DNA of 64,000 bases from Rachicladosporium sp. CCFEE 5018 (GCA_002077045.2 KZ111157.1:186001-250000), one strand, 5' to 3'. Positions 32,200 through 42,232 are shown, numbered from the stretch's first letter. Program-made: numbers and translations. The notes: a model not told the origin generated them from the letters alone.

Positions 32200-34771
32200 G
32201 TTGGAGAATGTACTACCTTAGGACGTACGTGTGCATGGAAATTCGTCGGCATAGGACGGACTACTCATATGTGATGTGGCGCTGTGCCGGCTATCTTAGC
32301 CCGTCCTGATTCTGATAGCCCCAATCGGGCATTGGGTCCCCAGACACGAGATGGGCGCGCTGTAAAGTGGAGCGCGTCTCGTCGCGTCCCCCAGATGTTG
32401 CACCTTGCAAGAGAAGCCCAATGTGAGCAAAGTGTGCGTACAACACAGCCTCACCATGGAGTCTCCTCCCGCAAACATCTTCTCCTCCTCCCCCGCCTTC
32501 GGCACGCCTGCCCACCCCATACTTCCCGCCAACACCTCCCGCATCGCACCCCCCGCCTTCAAACCCGCAGCCCCCTCCCACACCACTGCGCCAATCCTCC
32601 CTGTACTCCTGACCCAACAAAATCTCCGCCCCACCGCCGTGCGGACTCTCAAGAAGCACAACCTTTCACTCACAGGACCTGCCCTGCAAAGCCTTGCACT
32701 CTTCGTAGGCCGAAACTGTGGCTCCGGATGGCGGGAAGAGGGCACAGCGGAACAGGCGATCGAAGAGGTAGCTAAGCTATGGAAGAACGAGAATGGCGGC
32801 TTTCTGCTCGAGGATGGGGAGAAGCTGAAGGGAATATTGAAGGTGCTAGAGAGCTGTATGTCAGGAGGCAGGGTCGGGGTAGTGAAGACTGGGCAGGGCA
32901 TGAGGCGGGAGATTAGTTTCGCGTTTGGGAATGATAGTGCCGTGGATCTTGGGGGGCGGCCTGCACTTGAGAGTCAGAAGAGCTTTGGCATCAGCGGGCT
33001 GAGTGTTGAGGATGAGGATGGCGAGGGCGAGGATGGTGCTGGGGATCCGAGGGCGTGGGTAAAGACGATCTCTGCCTTTGAGATGCCGAGACTGAGCTAT
33101 GAGGTTGAAGGGAAGCATTTCGTGGCTGCGAAGAGCAAGGCTTCGATGTTTCCTGCGCCTGCAGAGAAGATCGCAGTCTTTCGCGATCGCTACAATATCA
33201 TTCATCAGCGACTACTGCGTAGCGAAGCCTTCCAGATCCCGAGCTTCTCAGTCCGCGCACCTATGCTCTCGCGATCAGACACGACAACAGCACAGCAATT
33301 CTACAAACTCACACCCATCGCTAATCTGCTTGGTCGAGGCGGCACACAGCACCTCCTACTGGGCATGCTAGGCGTTGCTCCTACGGGCGGCCTCGCGTTC
33401 CACGACCTGAGCGGCAGCATAAGTCTGGACCTGCAACACGCACAGCCGATGCAAGGCCAAGACAGCGCGTACTTTTGCCCCGGCATGATCGTGCTGATAG
33501 AAGGGCAGTACGAAGAGGATTGGGCTGGGGCGGGATCTTCCGGTCTGGGCAACACAGGAGGTGTGGGCGGGACGATTGGAGGGAGGTTCCTGGGATTCAG
33601 CATCGGTGGACCACCAGTGGAGAGGCGGAACGTGAGTCTTGGTGTAGCTTTGAAAGCTGGGGATCCTGGAGGTGGATTCGGCTGGACTGATTTCCTGGGT
33701 CTGGGATCTGATCGTGCGGTTGGCGAGAGGATGAGGAGATTGGAGAAGAGGCTGCTGGATCCTGCGAGTCCCTCTTGTGTGAGTGAAAGTCGGAGGAAGG
33801 TGGTCGTGCTTGGGGAGGTCACACTGGATCATCCGGCTTCGCTTGCTGCGCTGCGAAAAGTGCTGCAGTCCTATGACTCTGCTGATGCCGAGCCGCCGAT
33901 GTCCTTCGTGCTGAGCGGCAATTTCTCCTCCCGCGCTGCGATGGCGAATGCTGGTACAGGCTCGGTGGAGTACAAAGAGCTGTTCGACAGCCTCGCAGCA
34001 ATCCTATCAGACTTCCCTCGCCTGCTGCGATCGAGTACATGGACCTTCGTACCCGGTGACAACGACCCTTGGGCATCGTCTTTTAGTGCTGGAGCCTCCG
34101 CGTTGATACCTCGAGAAGGTATACCAGACTTCTTCACAAACCGGATACGGCGGGCTTTTGCGGCTGCAAAGGCGGAGGTCAGTTTGGGTAGTAAGAAGGA
34201 GAGTGATGATGGCGAGGCAGTGTGGACGAGTAATCCCGCGCGCGTCAGTCTGTTTGGCCCAGCGCATGAAGTCGTCGTGTTCAGAGATGATCTTGCGTCG
34301 AGGTTCCGCCGGACAGCGATACGAGTTGGTGAAGCGACAAAGACTCGGACTGATACACCAGTAGAGCTTGAGGTTGACATGACTGACGCTGCTGCTACAA
34401 TCGAAGGCGCTGAATGCCAGGACACCGCTATGTCGGACACCCAGCAACCCACCTTCACGGATCCTCCGTCCCTCGTCGCAGCGAAGAAGCTCATCCTCTC
34501 GCTACTCCCGCAATCTACAATTTCTCCCTTTCCTATGGCCATAAGACCGACCCATTGGTCATACACTTCTGCAATGTCGCTCTATCCGCTGCCGCATACA
34601 CTTGTGCTGGTGGATACCGAGAGTGAGCCCTTCGCGCTGACGTTCGAGGGGTGTCATGTGCTGAATCCGGGGCGGTTGGTGACAGGGAGCGGAAAGAGGA
34701 AAGTGGTGAAGTAGGGAGAGTATGATTGCTGGACGAGGAGGGGCGTGATTAAGGAGGACTTCGTGGGGTAG
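31638..34771. repeat. Segmental duplication copy A, SHMT 5' end plus DPB2
   Basis: Aligns to 47471-50604 at a constant offset of 15,833 bases, i.e. without a net insertion or deletion in 3134 bp. Identity is very high through the middle of DPB2 and falls clearly from about 34150 onwards. The left boundary is set by the assembly gap in copy B, so the duplication may reach further. Confidence 0.95.
32456..34714 (+). CDS. DPB2: DNA polymerase epsilon subunit B, truncated copy A
   Basis: Second subunit of replicative polymerase epsilon (Dpb2), which ties the polymerase to CMG/GINS. 752 residues from ATG 32456, intronless. The N-terminal helical domain (TQQNLRPTAVRTLKKHNLSL, LTGPALQSLALFVGRNCGSG), the conserved FRDRYNIIHQRLLRSEAFQI, the OB part and the inactive calcineurin-like phosphoesterase domain (VVVLGEVTLD, FVLSGNFSS, WTFVPGDNDPWASS) are all present. 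Copy B continues 19 residues further. Here TGG has become TAG at 34712-34714, although the remaining codons stay open to a stop at 34769-34771. Otherwise about 38 amino acids differ from copy B, most of them in the last quarter. Confidence 0.93.
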   Translation: MESPPANIFSSSPAFGTPAHPILPANTSRIAPPAFKPAAPSHTTAPILPVLLTQQNLRPTAVRTLKKHNLSLTGPALQSLALFVGRNCGSGWREEGTAEQAIEEVAKLWKNENGGFLLEDGEKLKGILKVLESCMSGGRVGVVKTGQGMRREISFAFGNDSAVDLGGRPALESQKSFGISGLSVEDEDGEGEDGAGDPRAWVKTISAFEMPRLSYEVEGKHFVAAKSKASMFPAPAEKIAVFRDRYNIIHQRLLRSEAFQIPSFSVRAPMLSRSDTTTAQQFYKLTPIANLLGRGGTQHLLLGMLGVAPTGGLAFHDLSGSISLDLQHAQPMQGQDSAYFCPGMIVLIEGQYEEDWAGAGSSGLGNTGGVGGTIGGRFLGFSIGGPPVERRNVSLGVALKAGDPGGGFGWTDFLGLGSDRAVGERMRRLEKRLLDPASPSCVSESRRKVVVLGEVTLDHPASLAALRKVLQSYDSADAEPPMSFVLSGNFSSRAAMANAGTGSVEYKELFDSLAAILSDFPRLLRSSTWTFVPGDNDPWASSFSAGASALIPREGIPDFFTNRIRRAFAAAKAEVSLGSKKESDDGEAVWTSNPARVSLFGPAHEVVVFRDDLASRFRRTAIRVGEATKTRTDTPVELEVDMTDAAATIEGAECQDTAMSDTQQPTFTDPPSLVAAKKLILSLLPQSTISPFPMAIRPTHWSYTSAMSLYPLPHTLVLVDTESEPFALTFEGCHVLNPGRLVTGSGKRKVVK

Positions 34772-34836
34772 TCTCACATCAATGCCCTCCGCTCGCCACT
34801 CTCTCTGCTCCCGCAAGGCCTCGTGCTTGTCAGCGC

Positions 34837-35640
34837 TCATTTTCGGAGTATCAGGTCGGTCACCTGATCCTCGATTCCCTCGACCTCCTCGTCTAGGAGC
34901 CGTCTCTTCCTCTCGTACAGGTCAACCTTGGTCTCGCGTACTGCGCGAGCGTATCTTAATCGCCCCTCAGCCTGCGTTAGCTGGTGCTGCAGATCTGCAA
35001 TGTCGCATTCAATTACTACAGTAGAGCGGTCGTGGCACGCGAGAGCGGCTTCGTGCGTGCGATCCAGGTCTCTCACGTCGGAACTCACGTGGTTGAAGGC
35101 GTGAACGATGTGTGCCGGGATCGTGACGCCACCTTCCGGAGTAAGGGCAGGGGAACGGCGATCGAGTTCGGCCTCTCACAACGCCGTCGCTGCCTCTCTC
35201 TCGTCAAGCGCTCTTTCCATGCGATCGAGCTCTGACGCGCGACAATCCCAGTCTGCGGCCTGACGCACGTCGCCTGCACCAAAAGCTGGCGCCCTTTGCT
35301 CAGGCTCGAGCCCCAACTGCTGGGAAGCTGCGACATCGTGAGAGTCGAGCGCCGGTGTCTGGGAGACTTGATGCTGACCAAGAGGGGAGCCTGGGCGACT
35401 CTGCTTCGCATCCACGGTGGAGTGAGTGCCGGGCGTCATTATACTTGCGCCAGACTCGGGCGTGTTGGAGCGAGAAGACCATACCTGATACTCGTTAGTA
35501 TGCGCTGCTGCTGAGCGGGCGCCAGTAGTCACTGCACTTACCTCCATCTCACCAAGTGCGCCGGCATCTTCGATCTCGAGCTTCATGCTAGGTCTGTCAT
35601 CCTCGATTGTCGGTCTCAAGGCAGGGTCGGTACGCGCCAT
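34837..35640 (-). pseudogene. Coiled-coil family gene (tail family member 1) with in-frame TGA
   Basis: One minus-strand frame from ATG 35640 to a stop at 34837, broken only by TGA at 35178-35176 (before it ERALDEREAATAL, after it EAELDRRSPALTPEGGV). A likely intron at 35541-35485 (gtaagt...tatcag) is 57 nt and stop-free. The C-terminal part is helical and charged: VSSDVRDLDRTHEAALACHD, then LQHQLTQAEGRLRYAR and YERKRRLLDEEVEGIEDQ. The VRDL-x3-H-x-AAL-x2-HD motif is shared with the gene at 39453-40579, and the P-x2-I...SD..DLD pattern with the tail of the giant gene at 55707-61625. Function unknown. The TGA starts within a gtgaga, but no acceptor suits an intron. Confidence 0.5.
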
Positions 35641-36206
35641 TGCGGAGAGAGCCGAGAAGTTCCCTGCTTCACACTGTTGGTACGCAAGGTGTTTCTACAA
35701 GTCACAGCTAGTAGCTCTAGCAGGTATCGAATCCACCTGTTGGTGAGGTGATTGTTTAAGACCGGGGGCCAGTCTGCTGTCTGTGGCGACGTAGCTGCGT
35801 ATACAGGTCCGTCGTGCTCGCCGTGCAGGAGTTGGTGTGCAAGTGAAGACTCGTCTGATGTCACAATTGTACTATGCACCTGTGTAGGGTCGTGAATCCG
35901 AAAAGGGACGTATGTGGAAGGCCCGAGATCATACTCAGTCGGGCAAGCACGACCCAGAGGGAGGTGGGAGACTGAGCGTGGCGAAGAGTTTAGGAAGATG
36001 AGTACACTTCTTGAACTATTGCAGAGGTGTGCGATGATGGTGGAAGATACTCACTGAGTGAGTCGTACTGTTGAGCTCCTACCTATGCCCTTACCGTCTT
36101 CAGAAGTCGCAATAATTGTCGCATCCAATGTAACCGCTGTCAGCTACACTTCGATCTACATCTATCCTCCCCTCCTGCGCCTATTGCCCTTGTCAGTCTC
36201 ATGCTC
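35641..36206. other. Intergenic
   Basis: About 565 bp between two minus-strand genes; part of the region collinear with 51102-51746 in copy B. Nothing recognised. Confidence 0.4.
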
Positions 36207-37433
36207 TTACCAGGCAACATCCTCAGCGACAAATGGCACATACCCATCCCAACCTCCATCCTGAACCTCCGGCTCGGCGTCGGGCTCAGTCCAATCCCCT
36301 CCGTGCCTCATCGGCTCCGTCATCCAGCCTGTCCGCTCTCCGTCACCGTCCTCCTTCAGTCTACGAAAAAGGGTAGCGATCTCGTCCAGATCTGCAAGGT
36401 TGAGACCCGGCCACTTATGCTCCTTGACCCACACTATGACCTCCTTGGCATTCGCTTGCACGAAGCTTTTCAGGAACTTGAACCCTCCCACTGTGTCTTC
36501 GTCTACATGGTACTTGCCGCTGAGCGAAAAGTCGAATTCCTCCAGGGACTCGTTCATCTCGAAGTCGAGATTCAGATTTGCCAGGTGGCGGAAGGGTGTA
36601 CAGATGTCGAGACGGATGTGATGGAAGCGAAGGATTTTGCTTAGGATGCTGTCAATGAACCTTCGTGCGGTGGGCGCGAGTATGAGCTTCCCAGTGTCCT
36701 CAGCGCGGCGATCAGTGTAGTAACCTTGGAAGTTCCTGGGCACGGACCAATGTGATGCCCTGGAGGGTCTCGAGGGATCGAAGTTGATCCACACCTTAAC
36801 TGTGAAGGTCGTCCGGGAGAGGTAGGCGGCGAGGAAGTTCTCCACGTATGAAGAATGCGCGTTAGGGAACAGCGAGAGAACCTTCTTGATATCGTCGCCA
36901 GAGAATTGTGAGAGTGGAACTGTAGTCTCGGGAAGGTAGTCGCAGTAATTGAGGTAATTGCAGAAAGGCGGGACCTCGGCCTCTGAGTCCGAACTCTCAT
37001 CGTGCTCTGTATTGTTGTGCTGATCGGAGGATACGTGATCGCTGGAGGCTAGAGCGCTCGGCGAAAGTCCGCAGCTCGGTGACGAAGGCGATGTATCCAA
37101 GGGTGAAGGCGATGCGGTTGACTCATGAGCGAGGGTGCTCGAGCTGTTGTCGTCATGGGCTGGGAGTCCTACCCCGCCGCCCCCGAGCCCGTTGCTTGTG
37201 GCGATCGAGGTCGAAGTAGAATACCTTTGCGAGGACGCTATCATCGTGCCTTCCGAAGATAATGCGTAATGCATCTCCGCCACCTCTACAGCCTGAGGCG
37301 CTGCATCTGGTAGTACTTCTGAGATCGGCGTCATGTCGTCCATCGTCACGTCCGCAGGCTGGAGTGAGGCTTCTTCAGTGTCTTTGCTGATCTCGTGGAA
37401 GAAGCGCTTGCGCCCGGCGCGGCTAGGAGGCAT
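36207..37433 (-). CDS. Unrecognised nuclear-type protein, copy A
   Basis: 408 residues, intronless. I do not recognise the family. The N-terminus MPPSRAGRKRFFHEISKDTE is basic (possible nuclear signal) and is followed by a Ser/Asp-rich low-complexity half to about residue 150. The second half is conserved with copy B: PPFCNYLNYCDYLPETTVPL, TTFTVKVWINFDPS, GYYTDRRAEDTGKL, ICTPFRHLANLNLDFEMNES and a terminal GGWDGYVPFVAEDVAW. Overall roughly half of the residues match copy B at 51747-52982. The stop codon sits in a TGGTAAG context in both copies, so a short extra 3' exon is possible. Confidence 0.65.
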   Translation of the reverse strand: MPPSRAGRKRFFHEISKDTEEASLQPADVTMDDMTPISEVLPDAAPQAVEVAEMHYALSSEGTMIASSQRYSTSTSIATSNGLGGGGVGLPAHDDNSSSTLAHESTASPSPLDTSPSSPSCGLSPSALASSDHVSSDQHNNTEHDESSDSEAEVPPFCNYLNYCDYLPETTVPLSQFSGDDIKKVLSLFPNAHSSYVENFLAAYLSRTTFTVKVWINFDPSRPSRASHWSVPRNFQGYYTDRRAEDTGKLILAPTARRFIDSILSKILRFHHIRLDICTPFRHLANLNLDFEMNESLEEFDFSLSGKYHVDEDTVGGFKFLKSFVQANAKEVIVWVKEHKWPGLNLADLDEIATLFRRLKEDGDGERTGWMTEPMRHGGDWTEPDAEPEVQDGGWDGYVPFVAEDVAW

Positions 37434-38303
37434 GTTTGTCGTCCATGCGAGATGTCTTGAGTGTGTGAGGTTGCGACGGGAGGTGTCAGGTCGGGGGCGT
37501 TTGTCTCAGCACATTAGATTGCATGACGCAGTGCGGGCGTTTGTAATGCTCAGGATAGATTTTATTCACTTGCTGCGGTGTGCTGTGGACGTGAAGTGGG
37601 CAGGATGCGGTGGTGAAGAAGTGAAGTGAACAGCATGCAGATGTAGGCATCAGGAAGTACATACATTACAAGTGAGGTACTCATACCGTGTGTGTCCATC
37701 ACCGCGAGATTATGCGCTGCCACTGAGCTCCATGATCTTGTAATCTCGTCGTCGCTGTCCCGCTCCAGCCTTGCGCAGTTCGCTGTCCACTGACAAACAA
37801 CCCCTACACCCCGTACACGACAGCTAGAGTATCTTGACATGTGTCCGTCGCTCGCAGCACTAAATGAGCTTGAGTATGTCTTGGTAGTGCTCATCTGTCG
37901 TTGTGGTCTTTGACTCCACCTCATCTCTTCAAGTGCTTCCGCCGCAAGCCCTCCCACCGCTTTGCTGTCGCTGGTGCTGCGCCATTCGGTACCAGTGAGG
38001 TCGTCAAACACGTCTCTTCTCCAGGCCGCTGCGCAGTGCAACGAAAAACTGATGAAAAAGGTGTTTGTGTTGCCAAAAATTCCCTGCCGACACGAAGCCA
38101 ACAGGAGCAGTCAGTTGATAGTTTTCTGCGAAGAAGTCAGCGATGATCAGGGCGATTAGGACAGGGAATGTACGCACCAACTAGCAAAATTGTGGCATCA
38201 GACGAGTCTTCACTTGCACACAAAACGCCCTAGCACTAGGATAAAGAAAGAAAGGCCAGGTTGAGTGCAAGAAGGAATTACTGAAGTAGTCCAGCGGCGT
38301 CGA
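37434..38303. promoter_or_regulatory. Upstream region of copy A gene with conserved block
   Basis: About 870 bp collinear with 52983-53888. Contains the 177-nt block listed separately. No convincing ORF. Confidence 0.45.
38011..38187 (-). repeat. 177-nt near-identical noncoding block, copy A
   Basis: Matches 53563-53739 with four differences, all transitions, although the adjacent protein genes differ at about half of their residues. On the minus strand it holds an intron-like element at 38177-38126 (gtgcgt start, ttcgcag end, gctgac branch-like site). It could be a spliced 5' leader, an RNA or a gene-conversion tract. Confidence 0.75.
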
Positions 38304-38744
38304 CTAGCGTGCCAAGGCCGGCGACGGTGACTCGATATGCGGGGCATAAGCGAGATTATGTGAAGCCTGAGGCATGACAACAGTGTGATGACCAAAGAGG
38401 TCTTGGAGGTGTCGGGCGTTCCAGGTTGTCACCCAAGTCCGTGCTCGACGAAACGTCGACTTCAAGTCTTTCTGTTCCATTAAAAGGCGACCATCCAGCC
38501 TCCGACAGACAACGATGAGCATGATGTAGTCCTTCCCGGAGTAGAGTGCAAAGTCCTTGTGATCGTAGTTTCCGCCTAAAGTCTGCGCTGTGTCACGACG
38601 GCAGAATACTGCTGCCTGGCATTGTGCCACAAACGTATGCAGTGCCACCACGGGCATCGATATACCGCAGCATGAGTCGAGACGTCGAGCGAATAGCACA
38701 GTTCTGTATGGACTCCTGAACCCGTAGGCTTTGGAGTGGCGCAA
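38304..38744 (-). CDS. Possible degenerate hypothetical gene, copy A
   Basis: Open stretch ending LARx at 38304. The piece HLQDLFGHHTVVMPQASHN resembles DLQYLDEHHIVIVPQAC in the copy B position (53945-54196), so it is probably or was coding. No start or family can be assigned, and the surrounding frames (to about 39014) are broken. Confidence 0.25.
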   Translation of the reverse strand: MRHSKAYGFRSPYRTVLFARRLDSCCGISMPVVALHTFVAQCQAAVFCRRDTAQTLGGNYDHKDFALYSGKDYIMLIVVCRRLDGRLLMEQKDLKSTFRRARTWVTTWNARHLQDLFGHHTVVMPQASHNLAYAPHIESPSPALAR

Positions 38745-39452
38745 GGACGACAGGAACCTCCATCGATGCTACCATACCTCCGCGCGGCTACATTTGTTCA
38801 AGCACGTGTCGCCGGGCCTGTGAAGCGCATCTGATCCAAGGCTCCGACGTCGAACGCGGCATTCAGTAGTCCGAGAAGTCCTTGGAATACCTGCCTGTGA
38901 CCAGATGACGTCCCAAGAACCCCCAGGGACTACACGCAACTCGTCCGGACCTGCAGGATTCCCCAGCGACGCGATTTGAAGCCAGGTGCAGCCAACGTGC
39001 GTATCATCGAGCACGCTATCTTCGTAGCATTAATCACGACTGTCGGTCCGAAGTTCTGCTCCACTCACAGTGCCTGGGAAGGTAATACGAAATGAAAGGT
39101 CGAAAACCGGTACATTTGTGAACCCCTTCCATGTCTGGTTCACTCAAATACTCACTTTAGATCGCACTATCCTCATGATACATGCCCCTTGCGCTCATAT
39201 GGCGTGTTCGACATATGTGGTAGGGAGCGAAGTCGCGTCAGGATATCTTGGCATTGCTCCTGACCGCCTCAGGCCTCCAAACGACCGTACTACATGTTAC
39301 GACCACAGCCCACTGCGGACTGGCTTCCGGAGTGGATGTGTAGATTCGATATGGAGCTAACTACAGACCAGCGGTGACTACAAGCTAAGTTATCGTGGCA
39401 TTCTCGCTTCTCCTTTGTGTCCCGCTGACCTCGCAATACACTCTATCCCTAG
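38745..39452. other. Intergenic, possible gene remnants
   Basis: About 700 bp with short minus-strand frames, possibly the 5' part of the degenerate gene before it. Nothing recognised. Confidence 0.35.
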
Positions 39453-40579
39453 CTACTGCTCCATGACCACTTCCATTACTGCGTCCTTCTCACGCTGCAC
39501 CTCTGCGACAAGAGTCTCTTTGGCAGCTTTGTACCGCTCCACGGTTCCCCCACGCTCCTCGCGATATAGTCTCAACCTTGATTCGAGATCTGCAATCTCG
39601 GTGTCATGAACGGCAAGAGCGGCGTCATGCGCGGTCTTGAGATCCCTGACCTCCTTCTGGGCAGTTCTGAGGGACTGAAGCTGCTCTGCCGTCAGAAGCA
39701 TGCCAGCATTGACTACTTCCGACCGCCGTGTAAGCTCTGCTTGGTCCTCCGTCAACTTCGCCTGAGTGCGTATCAGCAGCTCTCGGCTTTCTGCGCCACC
39801 TCTGCTGCCTTTCGAGTCAATTCTGCTTTCTGCTTTAGCACAACTGCTTCCCTGTTGATCAACTCCGCTTCATTCCGCGAAATTTCGGTCGCGTCCTCAT
39901 CAGTTCCGGCCTCTCTTCGCGTCACCTCTGCTTCCTTCCTCGCTAACTCTGCTTCCCTCTACCTAACAGCTTTCTTCTCCTGCTTCGCCGCTGCTTCATT
40001 CCGCGCCAGCTGAGACTCCCTATTCGCCAGCTCCGCCAGCGTCTCTCTCGCTTTCATTTCCTTTTGCATCACCTTGACCTCCCTGAGCGTCAAGTCAGCC
40101 TCCCTAAGCGCTGATATTGCCCACAGACGTGATGAAGAGATGTTGGGTGCCGCAGCCCGTGGTGATGTACCCACTTTGCGATCAGAAAGGCGAGCGAATT
40201 TCGAGGGAGGCGAGTCTTCTTCAGCAGATAGTGTTCGACTTCTGACACTACCAGCCCGCAAAGTTGAAGGGGCACTGTTGCACGGCGAGGACCTGGATTC
40301 ACCTCTCTGATACGAACTCGTGGTGACGACAGCAGCCCCTTTGTCATGCGAGGAAGCTGCAACCGACTTTGCACTGCCAGGGATTGGTCTGATGGATCCC
40401 GTGACGGATTCTCTGGAAATGTGAGATCTCGCTGTAGATGTGCTAGACGCTGATGCAGACGACGTAGTTCTGCTCGCAGGATCTCGGGTGCTCGAACCTC
40501 GTAGCTGCGAAGTGGTCGGAACGGTGGCTCGCTGGAGCGCGGATCTTCCAGGAAGCGAAGGCATCGTATCGTTGGCCAT
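39453..40579 (-). pseudogene. Coiled-coil family gene (tail family member 2), stop plus frameshift
   Basis: Starts at ATG 40579 with a Ser/Thr/Arg-rich half (to about residue 145), then a long coil: LREADLTLREVKVMQKEMKA, LAELANRESQLARNEAAAKQ. A TAG at 39961-39959 interrupts it, but the same frame continues as coil (REAELARKEAEVTRREAG, RNEAELINREAVVLKQKAEL) to 39773. Near 39785-39795 the coil passes into another frame, which runs to 39453 and includes QKEVRDLKTAHDAALAVHDT and ADLESRLRLYREERGG. Restoring nothing, the intact part would give 206 residues. The pattern NEAEL/REAEL repeats about every 11 residues. The end motif VRDL-x3-H-x-AAL is shared with 34837-35640. Function unknown. Confidence 0.55.
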
Positions 40580-40937
40580 CGTACAGAGGCGACTGACTTG
40601 CGCAAGTAATGGCTGGCGTGATGTGTTGCCTTCTGAGTGATTGTGACTAGTGCATGCTAATCTGAACTGCAGCTGTTGGAGCCAGCGAGTCTCATATCAC
40701 ATGGACGACCTCCTGCAGTTGATGCAGAAAGCGTAGCATCCAATTTCTGGATTGCAGTGACCTTGGTGTGTTTGGTCGGATGTAGTGAAGTGATTCGAGC
40801 AGATTATGATTCTGTTGCCAAGATCCATATGTGTGCATGAGGCTCTTGCGCCCTCGAGTGCACTTCAAGTATGCAACATTGAATCATCTTCTCGCAGTTC
40901 CATAGGACCCTGCAAAGCGCCATCGGCGCCGCACTCC
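40580..40937. other. Intergenic
   Basis: 358 bp between divergent genes. Nothing recognised. Confidence 0.45.
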
Positions 40938-41983
40938 ATGGCAGGCATCCCACTTACTGTCACCGCCTCGCCACAACACCGCGCGCCAGCCCGCTCGTCC
41001 ACTCCGCGCAATGTTGAGAACGTCGTCCTCGGCAAGCTGCACTTCGTGCCCGAATACCCATCCTTCTACCCAGATGAACTGATAGGAGGGCGGAAGACGG
41101 CATGGCTGTATGTATGCCAGTGGTGCTATAGCTATAGCCATGAGCTGCTGAAATATGCGGCGCACTGCGTACGTATCCAAGACGGGTGGAACGCGACTAT
41201 CAGCTGACAGGCGCAAGAAAGTCTGCCCTTGTAAGGACGAGCCGCCTCCTGGTGAGCTGATATACGAGAAGAATGGGTACGCCATACATCAAGTAGACGG
41301 CGAGGAGAACAAGCTGTTCGCTCAGAACTTGTCTCTCTTCGCCAAGCTCTTCCTCGACACCAAGTCCGTCTTCTTCGATGTCAGCTCCTTCCTCTACTAT
41401 CTTCTCATCCTTCAGCCACCCAAGTCCAGCTCTTTGCTCACGAATGGCGCAACGCCTGGTCCCTCGCACGGCCAAGTTGTTGGCTTCTTCAGCAAGGAGA
41501 AAATGTCATGGGACAATAACAACCTGGCTTGTATTCTAATATTCCCGCCATGGCAACGTCGGAACCTGGGTCAGATCTTGATCGCGGCCTCGTACGTCCT
41601 CGGCAGACACGAAGGGCGGTTTGGTGGGCCCGGAGAAGCCATTGAGTGCGCCGGGGCGGAAGGCTTACCTGTCCTACTGGTGCGGCGAAGTCGCGAGAGA
41701 GGTCTTGCGAGCGCCAGGAAGGAAGACCGTCAGCGTGAGGGACATCAGCGAAAGTTGCTGGATCTTAGGTGAGGACGTGGTTGCTGCGCTGAGGGAGATG
41801 GGAATCACGGAAAGCAGAAAGACGGCAGGAGGAAACTTGGTGGCGAACAAAAGTCGGGTCAAGGCCTGGGTGGAGAAGCATGGCTCAAGTTTGACACCGA
41901 TCGTGGATGCGGAGGCTTTCTTGCTGGACGAAGTCTCACTGGAAGGAAGTGCCGTCGACGGAGCAAGTGAGGAGAGTGAGTGA
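40938..41983 (+). pseudogene. SAS2: MYST-family histone acetyltransferase (Sas2-like), two frame breaks
   Basis: MYST acetyltransferase of about 335 residues; Sas2 acetylates H4K16 and limits silencing. From ATG 40938: RNVENVVLGKLHF, then the C2HC finger WLYVCQWCYSYSHELLKYAA-HC. A gtacgt donor follows at 41169, and the protein resumes as KKVCPCKDEPPPGELIYEKN in a different frame; no canonical intron of normal size restores it. The catalytic core is KMSWDNNNLACILIFPPWQR with the conserved Cys, then RRNLGQILIAASY (the first Gly of the Q-x-x-G-x-G acetyl-CoA loop is Asn). A second break falls in gggcccgg at about 41628: the catalytic-Glu motif GPEKPLS lies in the next frame, as if one C were inserted. 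The C-terminal ISESCWILGEDVVAALREMG completes the domain. Confidence 0.75.
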
Positions 41984-42232
41984 TGGAACAGCCGTCTCGT
42001 GATCGCCTACGCAACCACTCGTTGGCCAACGCATTACGCAGCATCTTGTTACATTGCATTTGTTTGGCTGAACGCACGTTGCTGAGCCTCAGTCGCTCCT
42101 GCCTTCGCGAAGGTCTCGGCTCCCGCACCGCACGCTATCCATAAGACCAGGGGTTCATCTCCCAGCGATCACAACACTTCTGGGGACTATCAACGCAGAC
42201 CAAAACAGATCATCTTCCCGACTGCACTCCGC

